In this document: piece by piece, positions 55,885 to 64,000 of the stretch
How the letters are laid out: each line of letters starts with the position of its first letter
How positions within the stretch are numbered: position 1 is the stretch's first letter
Source of the DNA: Thermogutta terrifontis
Lineage (GTDB): Bacteria > Planctomycetota > Planctomycetia > Pirellulales > Thermoguttaceae
DNA length: 64,000 nucleotides
Direction: 5' to 3'
Assembly: GCF_002277955.1 (NCBI RefSeq)
Contig: NZ_CP018477.1
Span: 2,439,206 to 2,503,205, forward strand
Made by a program: the position numbers and the translations under genes
The notes under the pieces: model-generated
What the model saw: the letters and a program-made list of their open reading frames with translations, nothing else
Told to the model about the DNA's origin: nothing
Database searches by the model: none

Positions 55885-56433
55885 CCGACCTCCGGCAACC
55901 AATTGTTCTCGGTGCCCAATAAACGTGCACCTGGATAATACTGGGACTTTAAACAAGCGAAATCGCGTCTGAGCCGTCCCCACTTTTCCTCCGGCGAAGG
56001 GTCGCACACGTCCAAACAAGTTCGCGTCAACCCGGAGGGACATGCTGTCAAGTCTACTTTCAGAGGGACGTGCTCGTCACGTCCGCTTTCCAACGTTGGA
56101 ACATGTATTACGTTCCGGCGGGCACGACGAGCGTGCCGCTCCGTGTTGGCCGCATTCCGGGGAAGGCATTCCCCATTGGTTGAATTGGAGGGCCCGGCTT
56201 CACCCAGGCCACGCCACTGGTAGGGGCAATTCACGAATTGCCCCTAAAACAGTTTGTATTCGTGGCATGCCACGGGTTTTTGCAAAAGTAAGTACGGTTT
56301 AGAAATTCAGAAACCGCGTGGCTTGACTTACCACCCCGACCGTGCTAAATTGACGGCCGCTCGCAAATGGGGCGTGTTGATTTTCGGGCAATGCGTTCGA
56401 GGCAGGACTCAAGGGGAAGGAGGGCCAGTCGGA
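55885..56433. other. Spacer dense in short palindromes
   Basis: A 550-bp gap between two plus-strand genes. No gene was recognised. Six perfect inverted repeats lie within 56066-56274 and are listed as a repeat. The right part (56300-56433) carries the ribosome site GGAGG for the next gene. Confidence 0.6.
56066..56274. repeat. Array of six different perfect inverted repeats
   Basis: In order: 56066-56084 (GGACGTG/CACGTCC, loop 5), 56088-56101 (TTCCAACGTTGGAA, no loop), 56121-56137 (GGCACG/CGTGCC, loop 5), 56159-56174 (GGGGAA/TTCCCC, loop 4), 56221-56246 (TAGGGGCAATT/AATTGCCCCTA, loop 4) and 56261-56274 (CGTGGCATGCCACG, no loop). The units differ in sequence, so this is not a tandem repeat. 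The fifth resembles a diverged copy at 54801-54823. They could be mobile palindromic (REP/MITE-like) remnants or RNA structural elements. Confidence 0.8.
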
Positions 56434-56949
56434 ATGTCAAGAAAGAGGACGTGGGCGAGTCTTATAGTTTGTAGTGGCGTGGCTGTCAGCTTTGTAGCCA
56501 TATTAGCCTTTGCACTTTGGTGGTCCCAGCAAGGTTTGCGCAATACCACTTCGCGCAATCAGAGCAAGCCAGCGGCAGCGACCGAAGTCCGGGCGGAGTG
56601 GACCAAGGAACCTGTTCAACCGTCCGCTGGGTCTTCTGAAGCCTCAAACTTGCACGGAGATTTTTCTCGTCCCACCTTGCGACCTGACCCGGAGATGTTC
56701 GGCAAGCCAGAGTTGATTCCTCTCACACCGGGAGCAGGAGTGGGCAGTTTATCTCAGCCTTCACTGCCAATCGGGTCGGAAAATATCGAGGCGCAGCCGC
56801 CGTTGTCTCCTAATCCAAGTGGATATGGTGATTTACCAACCGTGCCGAATTCGGCCTGGAACTCGCCGCTATCCCCTCCATCTGTTCCGCTCAGCCCGAA
56901 ATTCCAGGAGACTGGAACCGTGCAAAACTTGCCTCCCCCGTCTTCGTAG
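56434..56949 (+). CDS. Membrane-anchored proline-rich protein, unknown
   Basis: A 171-residue protein. An N-terminal membrane anchor ([22 protein letters not shown], residues 9-30) is followed by about 140 residues of Pro/Ser/Asn-rich, presumably extended sequence ([32 protein letters not shown]) with no known domain. GGAGG lies ten bases before the ATG at 56434, which fixes the start; an upstream frame extension to 56254 is unlikely. Its last ~20 codons overlap the truncated sulfatase gene on the other strand, so one of the ends was created by rearrangement. Possible role: a spacer or envelope protein. Confidence 0.6.
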   Translation: MSRKRTWASLIVCSGVAVSFVAILAFALWWSQQGLRNTTSRNQSKPAAATEVRAEWTKEPVQPSAGSSEASNLHGDFSRPTLRPDPEMFGKPELIPLTPGAGVGSLSQPSLPIGSENIEAQPPLSPNPSGYGDLPTVPNSAWNSPLSPPSVPLSPKFQETGTVQNLPPPSS

Positions 56950-57478
56950 CATTTTCCAGCGGGAGGAGCTCCGCAATGGTGACTTCCTCTGCGGGTAACG
57001 GCCACTGGCCTTCCGGTTGGACCTCAGAATTGTCGCGAATTGCTGCATGCCCCAGGTGCTTACCGGTCAGGAGAACACATCGGGACGGGGCACAAACCGG
57101 TGCACCCGCGTAAAACTGGAGAAATCGCATTCCCTCCGCTGCCATACGATCAAGATTGGGAGTGTGGATTTTCTTCTGTCCATAGCAACCCACTTCTCCG
57201 TAGCCCAGGTCGTCAGCCAGAATGAGCACAATATTTGGCTGGCGGCCTCGCGATTCTGAAGTAGCCGTTGTGTCCGACGCAGTTTCCGCTCGCGTTGTTG
57301 TTCCCTTTACTTCAACAGATATTGTGGAACGACCAGTCGCGGAAAGCTCGTCAGCCGATAAGTTCCCCGTTTCCGCAGCCATGGCAATGAACTGAACAAG
57401 CGCAATAACGAATAGCATGTGAGCAAAAACTTTTTTCTTCAGATAAAATCCATTATTGCAGACGAAGCACCCACACAT
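56891..57478 (-). pseudogene. Sulfatase, truncated after the N-terminal third
   Basis: The frame begins with GGAGG six bases before an ATG and a signal-like segment ([16 protein letters not shown]), a linker, and then a type I sulfatase N-terminus: [39 protein letters not shown], and the formylglycine motif [13 protein letters not shown] with the modifiable cysteine. It is in frame to TIAELL, after which the sequence ([12 protein letters not shown]) is not sulfatase-like and stops at about residue 195 of an expected ~450-500. The rest of the enzyme is missing, and the lost part is occupied by the end of the plus-strand gene. It cannot be an active sulfatase. Confidence 0.82.
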
Positions 57479-57536
57479 GGTTGTCCTCCAATAAATAATA
57501 ATTTTCGGGTCATATCGCTTGAATTACTCGACATCT

Positions 57537-59579
57537 TTACGGATTATGTCTTTCATCACTTGGATGACCTGTCACGAACAATACGTCCTGCCAAAAGCTC
57601 AAAACAGGGACGGTTCCGCGAATGGCAATATACTCGTCTTCTAAAACTCCCTGTGTCGGTTGCTTTAATTCCAGACAGAGCGTTCGCGAGGAACTTGTCG
57701 CCTCACTCACGAAGGAACGCACATCCTGACATCCTTGTATCTCCCAAAGGATTGCCGCCCCTTCCGTCAGCCGCGCACCGACACATTCTCCGGGCGGGTC
57801 CCCCTGGACGCCTAGCCCTATCGGAGTATCAGGCGGAACGAAAAGATAAAACCGCCCTCGAGTTCCAATCATGTGGATGATGCCTCTATTCCCCACAATT
57901 CCTGCATAATGGCTTGTTGCAACCAGGCGAAGACTATTGGGCCCCGGCTCCGCTTCTATCTTGTAGACGCCCGTCTTGGATGCGAAAAACTCAATGCGGG
58001 TCTGTGCCTGAAACCTAAGCTTGGCTTGCTGAACCGTCTCACCAGATGGTCCACGGACAAGAAGCGGCAGATCGCGGCCAGTATTCTGACCCACCTTTTC
58101 ATAGGCAAGCTCACAAACGACCCGCTCTCCCTGCCGAGCGAAAATTGCATATTGAGCATTTTCGCGCAACCGGTGTGGAGGAACCGCAAGGATGGTCTTG
58201 GGAGAAACCGGTTCTTTTTCCACTCGCAACCTATCCGTGGAAATGATGGGCAAACGACGAATGGGATCGCAGGGAAACGATCTGTTGAGCCAGTTTTGAT
58301 CGACCAGGATGGTTTCCTGGCCCTTTTCCCGAGAAAGCGTGATCGTTCCTTTAATGTCAGTCAGGCAAACACCACCCGCATTTTGAAAAGACAAAAAAGG
58401 TCGGTCGATTCTATCGGTGATAATCACATTTTCCAGAGTCAGTCCACCTAAGTCATTCTCATCACCAGGTCGAGATACGAAAAGGATCGGCGATGGAGAA
58501 ACGGGACGCTCCGCTTTTTCAACAATTCTGCAATCTTTAAGACGAATTTGCAGCCTCCCGGCCGGCTTCGACCGCACAATCATTCCCGCGGTCCCGGAGT
58601 CCTCAAAACAGCAGTTGATAACCTCGACGACGCCCCGGACGGCCTCTGCATCGGAATTTCTGGCGACGATACTCAGAGAACCGGCGTTGGTCCCCTGCGT
58701 ATGACAGTTTTCTAATCTAATGGAGATTGGGCGTGAATCAGCATTTAACGCTCCGGCGTAGACATGGATCGCATAACCGCGATTGTTCTCGATGAGACAA
58801 TTTCGCATCACACAGTTGACGAGAACCTCGCCTGGCCGATTGGGTTCAAAATCGATTCCCGCCTGGGGTGGCGTTCCCGCGGTGTTGCGGAGCGTCACGT
58901 TTTCGATGAGCAAATCTTCGGCAGTTATGACACTAATCCCCTGGCGGTAATTGCTGTCACAGATGACATCCCGAATAATGATGTGCCTGTTTGGTTCGCC
59001 GTTCCGACCGGCCCCCAGATATATACCATCTCCGCCACTCTCGCGAAGCACCAGTCCTTGAACGACGACGTTCTCGCACCCTCGCAAGCTCAGGCAATGC
59101 CGCCATTCTGCCTTCTCGTATGGTGGTCGAGCATAATCCTCCCGCCACATGCGAAATACAGCGCCATTGCCAACGATGGTGAGATTTTCCTGGTTTGTGG
59201 CTGTGAATAAACAGTCTCCTTTTCCTAAAAAGGCTCCCCGTTTGGCTATGACTTCTACCCCCTGCTCGAAGATTATTTCCTTGTTGCCAACGAGTTCGAT
59301 TTTGTCGACGATCCATGGGTGCGGCATCTTGGGGACGATGACCTTCCTGGCAGGCGAACGCAGCGCCGCTTGCAGGGCCTTCGTGGAGTCCTCCGCGTCA
59401 AATCCCCACCACGCTGCGTTCGCCACTTCGCGTTGACCAGCCTCCACTTCACGAATCGCTTGATCGTCGGGGGGTACCAACACCCCAGGACGTTCTTCCG
59501 CGCCACTTTCTGTCGCAACTGCAGCAAGGAAGGCCATTAAGGCTATCCAGGCCGTATGCCGGTGAACATGAGTGATCAT
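57537..59579 (-). CDS. Secreted right-handed parallel beta-helix protein
   Basis: A 680-residue protein with a signal peptide (TAWIALMAFLAAVATESGAEE) and a parallel beta-helix core (about 100-400) made of repeated NxxI/V strands: LTIVGNGAVFRM, NVVVQGLVLRES, IIIRDVICDSNYRQGISVI, LLIENVTLRNTAG, LIENNRGYAIHVYAGAL. This is the pectate lyase/rhamnogalacturonase superfamily fold; no clear catalytic residues were identified. The remaining third (about 420-680) is a beta-rich domain of unknown type. The start at 59579 gives the signal peptide; a longer frame to 59726 exists. It follows the DUF4838 gene by 40 bp and probably acts on a polysaccharide. Confidence 0.8.
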   Translation of the reverse strand: MITHVHRHTAWIALMAFLAAVATESGAEERPGVLVPPDDQAIREVEAGQREVANAAWWGFDAEDSTKALQAALRSPARKVIVPKMPHPWIVDKIELVGNKEIIFEQGVEVIAKRGAFLGKGDCLFTATNQENLTIVGNGAVFRMWREDYARPPYEKAEWRHCLSLRGCENVVVQGLVLRESGGDGIYLGAGRNGEPNRHIIIRDVICDSNYRQGISVITAEDLLIENVTLRNTAGTPPQAGIDFEPNRPGEVLVNCVMRNCLIENNRGYAIHVYAGALNADSRPISIRLENCHTQGTNAGSLSIVARNSDAEAVRGVVEVINCCFEDSGTAGMIVRSKPAGRLQIRLKDCRIVEKAERPVSPSPILFVSRPGDENDLGGLTLENVIITDRIDRPFLSFQNAGGVCLTDIKGTITLSREKGQETILVDQNWLNRSFPCDPIRRLPIISTDRLRVEKEPVSPKTILAVPPHRLRENAQYAIFARQGERVVCELAYEKVGQNTGRDLPLLVRGPSGETVQQAKLRFQAQTRIEFFASKTGVYKIEAEPGPNSLRLVATSHYAGIVGNRGIIHMIGTRGRFYLFVPPDTPIGLGVQGDPPGECVGARLTEGAAILWEIQGCQDVRSFVSEATSSSRTLCLELKQPTQGVLEDEYIAIRGTVPVLSFWQDVLFVTGHPSDERHNP

Positions 59580-59619
59580 GGTCGAATCCCCATCATTATT
59601 CTGTTCACTTCTGCACCGA

Positions 59620-62343
59620 CTAATCGTAATCCACCTTGCGGCTCCCGTCCGACTGCGAATGGAAAACGGCGTCTTCTGGAATGAGCAACGTCTGTGGGCT
59701 GCACGCCAAATACGGTGGAACATCATACAATTCCACCACGCATCGCAATCCGGAAAGTTGGAGGCTCCAGATCTGGCCGTCGGTCCCGTTGGGGACTTCC
59801 ACGCTCTGTTGGGCGGACGGCAGGATACTGTGATTGGCCATCGCGGAGTCAGCCCCGTACGTCCGTTGGTCTTCCTCGACGATCACAGAAATCTCGCTCC
59901 CGGCAAGTACTCGGTCGTCAACAATAACTCGTCCATCGGGGGTATTAATTCGGAGCTGGGTCCACGGGTCGCCTCCCGATACGATCCCCACCACGAAGTG
60001 CCGAGTGCCTTGAGGGACGTAAAAGTAAAGCCGCTCGTTCATCGCGGGCAACCAGAAACGAAGCGGTACAGCCTTGGGGGCACCGGGCGTATCTGCCCGG
60101 GCTGCCCTAAAAACAAACGGTCGATTACCGATGTCCACCCGGGCAGCGCGCCAGAAATCGGTTCCGGGATTCAAAGTGTAAACACCGTTTTGAGGAAGTT
60201 TCACCGTCGCCTGCGCTGGCTCGCCTTTGGGGGCTTCCACGTGTCCCGTGGCAACTATCGTCTCTTCCGTTCGCAACGTCCAATCGCATGAGATTGTGTG
60301 CCCTTTGTCGAACGGTTGCCAGGAAATGGTCAATTCTTCCCCTGCTCGCCCCTGAAAAACAATTTCCCCGCTTTCAATCGCGGGCAGCGCCGACTTTGTT
60401 TCCTGCCAGCTCGCCACGGCGTCGGGCACCAAGTCTGTCACCGGACGCAGCGGACCACGCCAGATCCGGCCTTCTATCTCAACAGCCTGAAGGTCCGCAT
60501 ATCTTTTGAGGTCCTCTTGTCGGAATTGGGTGACCTCCTCGTGAGTTGGAATATTCTGCTTCTGGGCGGTCCACGCCTTGTGAGCTTCCCTGAGGTTGAA
60601 ACCCTCAACGAGTGTGAGTGCCCGAAATCGCTCATCAAACCACGACGAAAACAGCATTGGAAAAGTGTGGATCAAGCCAGTATCCATAATCCGGTGGGAA
60701 AACACGACACATTCCTTTGCCCGCGCGATGATCTCTTCGGGGGGCGCGACCACGAGGCGGTTCCATTGGTTGTGGCGGCTGGACTGATCATATTCCAACC
60801 ACAGTCGCAACCAGTGCAGATACATGGCCACGCGATCCAACCGTGCTACGATTTCCGGCGCGGATGTAGCCCGATAGGCGGCGTCGAGATCCTCCATGGC
60901 AAGTTTCAACGATCGTGGCGAAAATCGCTCACCACGGCTCCAGCGCGTATAGAGTCGCCGCATAGGTGCCGCTGCCTCACCGAATGCTTTTGTGCAAAAA
61001 TCCTCGAACAGGGATTGCGCGTCCTGTTGGGGGTTCCACATCAAGTGGGCTGCCATCCAGTAACCAGGTCCATTGGGCCCCCAGTTACACGAGGATTCTG
61101 CGTCGTAGGTCGAAAGACCGAGGCTATGATAATTTCGAATGGCTGTCGCAAGCTCAAAATCTCTCCCAGCTTTTGCCGCACCGGGGAGGTCCCAATCCCA
61201 GGGATAGACGCTGAAATAGTCATACACGCCGACCTGGGCGCCACACTGGCGAAAGGCACGAATTTGATCTTCCCACGACAATTTCGTGTAACGAAAGCCC
61301 GTTGTGACTTGGACGTAGACGTTGGGCTCAAGTGCGAAACTCGGTGGGTCCGCATGGTGAGCGTAGGCATAGAGACCGACATATTTCCCGGGGAACTCCT
61401 TTTGTACAGCTCGGGCGACCAAATTGGCTAAAAAGAATACTTGATCGCTTACCGAGCCGTTCCCGATTGCCCGACAGTTGGGGCATTCGCAATAGCCGCC
61501 TCCATCATTCGGCTCGACGGAAACCATCGTCTGTTCCGGGTGACGCCGGAGATATTCCAGGACGGCCTCCACAAATTGCTGCTGCACTTCAGGGTTGCTT
61601 ACACAGAGCTGAGGCGGTTGCCGCTTTCCTTTCACCAGGGCAAACCATTCGGGATGGGAGTCAAACATTTTGACCGGTATATATCGCTCCCAGGCGTGCC
61701 CACAGTCCACGCGGAACGCTCCGCCCTGGCGGTTGTGCCGCATCCAGGCATCGTAATCTTTTTGTAACTGAGGAGTTCGAGGTCCCCACCCATACCAGAT
61801 CCGTCGCCAGGCAAAAGCCGGTTGTTCCACCTTGCGAATTTGCACTGTGATATCCCGACAATGCGGCGTCACAGTCCACACCGGATCCGGAAAGTACCAG
61901 CGGAATCCCAGTTCCTCCAAGAACATGTATACCGCGTGAGAAACCCCTGCCGGGCTGTTGCCCAGGAGCCAAAGGCGCCCCCTACTGGTGCACACAGCCA
62001 CTCCCTCAGGCCCCATCGCATCAAGCCCAAACGCTTTTGCTTCCTCTGGAAAATCCATCGCCGTTCCCACAACTATCGCAGGGGAAGGGAGTGGACGGTC
62101 GGGCTCCCAGGGGAGGCGTTCCAAGGAGGCTCCCGTCGCCGCGGACAGCGCGTCGTGAAGTTCGTCAATCACCAGTTTCAGTTCGCTTTGTCGCCCTGCA
62201 GGAAACACAAGGCGGGCAGATGCCGAACCATTTTGGACCAAGGCGACGGATTCTGGAGCCTCAGTCGATAGAGCTAGCGGGCAGTAATTTATTACTAAGA
62301 TGCCAACCATTAATGGAATAAAGCGTGCGATCCGGAATGCCAT
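59620..62343 (-). CDS. DUF4838 domain protein (GH20-like), secreted
   Basis: A 907-residue secreted protein (signal FIPLMVGILVINYCPLALST). Residues 35-165 look like the small GH20-type alpha/beta domain (ARLVFPAGRQSELKLVIDEL, SPAIVVGT). A DUF4838 barrel follows with RWYFPDPVW near residue 148, AFRVDCGHAWERYIPVKMF, VSVEPNDGGGYCECPNCRA near residue 293 and VYDYFSVYPWDWDLPGA. The C-terminal 300 residues hold beta domains. DUF4838 proteins are glycosidase-like and common in planctomycetes and Bacteroidetes; activity is mostly unproven. The gene lies 36 bp from a GH-like gene on its right, so it is part of a degradation unit. Confidence 0.88.
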   Translation of the reverse strand: MAFRIARFIPLMVGILVINYCPLALSTEAPESVALVQNGSASARLVFPAGRQSELKLVIDELHDALSAATGASLERLPWEPDRPLPSPAIVVGTAMDFPEEAKAFGLDAMGPEGVAVCTSRGRLWLLGNSPAGVSHAVYMFLEELGFRWYFPDPVWTVTPHCRDITVQIRKVEQPAFAWRRIWYGWGPRTPQLQKDYDAWMRHNRQGGAFRVDCGHAWERYIPVKMFDSHPEWFALVKGKRQPPQLCVSNPEVQQQFVEAVLEYLRRHPEQTMVSVEPNDGGGYCECPNCRAIGNGSVSDQVFFLANLVARAVQKEFPGKYVGLYAYAHHADPPSFALEPNVYVQVTTGFRYTKLSWEDQIRAFRQCGAQVGVYDYFSVYPWDWDLPGAAKAGRDFELATAIRNYHSLGLSTYDAESSCNWGPNGPGYWMAAHLMWNPQQDAQSLFEDFCTKAFGEAAAPMRRLYTRWSRGERFSPRSLKLAMEDLDAAYRATSAPEIVARLDRVAMYLHWLRLWLEYDQSSRHNQWNRLVVAPPEEIIARAKECVVFSHRIMDTGLIHTFPMLFSSWFDERFRALTLVEGFNLREAHKAWTAQKQNIPTHEEVTQFRQEDLKRYADLQAVEIEGRIWRGPLRPVTDLVPDAVASWQETKSALPAIESGEIVFQGRAGEELTISWQPFDKGHTISCDWTLRTEETIVATGHVEAPKGEPAQATVKLPQNGVYTLNPGTDFWRAARVDIGNRPFVFRAARADTPGAPKAVPLRFWLPAMNERLYFYVPQGTRHFVVGIVSGGDPWTQLRINTPDGRVIVDDRVLAGSEISVIVEEDQRTYGADSAMANHSILPSAQQSVEVPNGTDGQIWSLQLSGLRCVVELYDVPPYLACSPQTLLIPEDAVFHSQSDGSRKVDYD

Positions 62344-62379
62344 AATTTGGTGCCTTATTCAGAATTTCCTGTTCAGCTC

Positions 62380-64000
62380 TTACTGGAGTTGTATTTTCGC
62401 GGCAACCTCGTGGCCACCGGCCAGTTCTCTTACTCGGACCTGCCACTCGCCCGGCGTATCATTGGGCGCGAAATCCACAAATACGTTCACAACGCCATCT
62501 CGCGCCGCATAGAAACCCGTAGGCTCTGCGGTCTGCCCCTGAGAATCGCGAATTTCGAGTTCTATCGGTATCACAGCCGATAAAGGCAAGCCGTTCTTGC
62601 CAACAACGCGAATCGTCAGGGATGCCCGTTGACCTCTCTCGGCTTTTTGCGGAACCAACACTTGGACCCCCTCAATTGCCTGGTCCGTGATCATGAACAC
62701 CCGCCCGTCACCTGGTCCGAGCTTCACCGACCACGTCAAAACCTCACCCATTCGTTGCGATTTAACTTCCTGATGTGCGACAAGATCATAAACAGTTTTC
62801 CCTTGTGTGACCACCGAGACGGTCCCTTCCAAAGGCAGGCCTTTTTCCATCACCAGGCCATGATGTCCGACGTAGTCCCCAAACGTGCGGCGATCATTGA
62901 TCGTAAAAACATATAGGGCAGAGCCATACTGTCGTGTCCGAACAATCAAGTCTGGATCTGATGAGTCAACGTGTCGGGGATAACGGTTTGCCAGCTCCTG
63001 CCGCAGTTTTTCAGCCAACCGTTGCAGCGCTGCCTTGTCTTCCTCGGCCTTTCCCGTTCGTCGGTAGGACTCCACGCGAATATCAGGCCGAATTGCCGGG
63101 CAGAGAAATTCGTCCCCCACCACCAATCCTCCCCGGGATTGAAATTCTTTGATCGCTTTGACGACAGCCGCGGGCAGCACATCACAGGCTGGAAGAACAA
63201 GCACCCGGTAGTTATCCAGTCCATCTCGCAGGATACTTTCTTCGTAAATGATCCGTGGCTGAAATCGTCCCCATTGGAGTACAAGATGCATGTCCGCTTC
63301 CCAGTTGCGACTCCAGCCGTAGGTCCCCCGACCGGCGAACATTTGGGAAGCAAAGCTTTCTAAAATGGCAATATCGGCGGGACTATCCGGAATATTCAAA
63401 AGAGCCGGCCCCAAAGGTCGAACCACGTCGTGAATAAGCTCCTGGAGCACTTCTCTGGTATGGGGATTGGTGTAGCGATAACTTGCGTGAGGAGCCGGCA
63501 CGAGCGAACTCCAACCGTGATACATGATGCCCCGGATAGGACGTGCCATCTTGCACCAAAACGCCTCACGCAGGTGATCTGGGGCAATCGTGATAAACTT
63601 CGCGTCGGGTATTTCCCTTTCCCACGGTGCCCGTTGACTTTCCTCCTCGAGCAGCTTTGGGGCCGTTTGAGACCGGTACCAGATAATCTGCGTCATCTTC
63701 ATGACCTGCTGGCCTGGTCGCCCTTCAGCCATCGCGAAGAGTTCGTCCGTTGCCTGGCCGATTTTGATCGGGTCGGGATAGGTATACGTCCACTGGGAAA
63801 GAACGTCCACCTCGCCTCCACTACCCCAGATGCTGGGAGCACGAACCGCCGGATCGAAAAACGTCCACAGATCGGGTCTTGCCGATTTCAAGCCACGGTG
63901 GACGGCTGAATGCAATCCGTTCCACCCATCGCCCTCTGTCCAGAACCATCGATAGAACTCAAGCAGATGGTCGTTATCAGGAATAACCCGGTCTTCCGGA
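62380..64000 (-). CDS. GH42-like glycoside hydrolase, N-terminus cut by window edge
   Basis: The frame is open from 64000 to the stop at 62380, about 540 codons. The visible part is the C-terminal half of a large glycosidase. It starts with DNDHLLEFYRWFWTEGDGWN, continues with WGSGGEVDVLSQWTYTYPDP and GIMYHGWSSLVP, then a GATase-like domain (NYRVLVLPACDVLPAAVVKAIKEFQSRGG) typical of the GH42 trimerisation domain. It ends in a beta-sandwich with SLTIRVVGKNGLPLSAVIPI. The nearest TTG or other start codons within the window are not the real start. It is 36 bp upstream of the DUF4838 gene and presumably in the same operon. The family assignment rests on the central and GATase-like parts. Confidence 0.7.
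   Translation of the reverse strand, partial: PEDRVIPDNDHLLEFYRWFWTEGDGWNGLHSAVHRGLKSARPDLWTFFDPAVRAPSIWGSGGEVDVLSQWTYTYPDPIKIGQATDELFAMAEGRPGQQVMKMTQIIWYRSQTAPKLLEEESQRAPWEREIPDAKFITIAPDHLREAFWCKMARPIRGIMYHGWSSLVPAPHASYRYTNPHTREVLQELIHDVVRPLGPALLNIPDSPADIAILESFASQMFAGRGTYGWSRNWEADMHLVLQWGRFQPRIIYEESILRDGLDNYRVLVLPACDVLPAAVVKAIKEFQSRGGLVVGDEFLCPAIRPDIRVESYRRTGKAEEDKAALQRLAEKLRQELANRYPRHVDSSDPDLIVRTRQYGSALYVFTINDRRTFGDYVGHHGLVMEKGLPLEGTVSVVTQGKTVYDLVAHQEVKSQRMGEVLTWSVKLGPGDGRVFMITDQAIEGVQVLVPQKAERGQRASLTIRVVGKNGLPLSAVIPIELEIRDSQGQTAEPTGFYAARDGVVNVFVDFAPNDTPGEWQVRVRELAGGHEVAAKIQLQ

Noticed and set aside
60298-61431. Plus-strand open frame of 377 codons
   Set aside because: It mirrors the DUF4838 gene, whose own frame carries clear domain motifs and a signal peptide. 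Long mirror frames are expected in this composition.
1-64000. CRISPR arrays, tRNA and rRNA genes
   Set aside because: No regularly spaced identical repeats were seen and no rRNA or tRNA-like segment was noticed by eye; absence of tRNA would need a covariance-model search to confirm.

Overview
The window looks like chromosomal DNA of a planctomycete, most likely a Pirellulales-type organism. This is inferred from co-occurring families: an exosortase with a PEP-CTERM substrate, a DUF4838 protein, large GH42-like proteins, a CxPSR sulfatase remnant, paired membrane GTPases and long same-strand glycosyltransferase runs. No rRNA, tRNA or housekeeping gene is present, so the assignment is an inference.

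Nearly every gene up to about 54.6 kb lies on the minus strand, so the locus reads from right to left. From the upstream end, a secretion and assembly core spans 44.3 to 35.5 kb. It holds an exosortase, a Wzz/BY-kinase, an MraY/WecA-like glycophosphotransferase, an EpsI protein, and the Wzm and Wzt subunits of a polysaccharide ABC exporter. From 35.5 to 1 kb follows a tightly packed polysaccharide assembly block with many 1-8 bp overlaps. It contains GT2, GT4 and GT87 glycosyltransferases, an O-antigen ligase/polymerase-like membrane protein, two sulfotransferases, a pyruvyl transferase with a nitroreductase, methyltransferases, a bi-domain dehydrogenase/Gfo-Idh enzyme, WecE- and WecD-like amino-sugar enzymes, an SDR epimerase, a heparinase II/III-like protein and a truncated WecB. 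Together these suggest a long, acidic (sulfated and pyruvylated), amino-sugar-containing surface polysaccharide. The middle of the block (about 9.4 to 25 kb) is visibly AT-richer and carries scars: a GT4-deacetylase fusion broken by a dinucleotide insertion, a GT2 gene with no normal start codon, and a 231-bp duplicated GT4 segment bracketing a two-gene cassette.

Upstream of the exosortase lie a PEP-CTERM protein with a terminator, a second small secreted protein, and two adjacent dynamin/YfjP-like GTPases (47.5 to 51.5 kb). The right end (51.9 to 64 kb) is a carbohydrate-degradation region: a GH42-like secreted protein, two small plus-strand envelope proteins, a truncated sulfatase, a parallel beta-helix protein, a DUF4838 protein and a GH-like protein running off the window. 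Spacers between 54.6 and 56.4 kb are full of short perfect palindromes with no gene assigned.

No CRISPR array, intact insertion sequence or regulator gene was seen.
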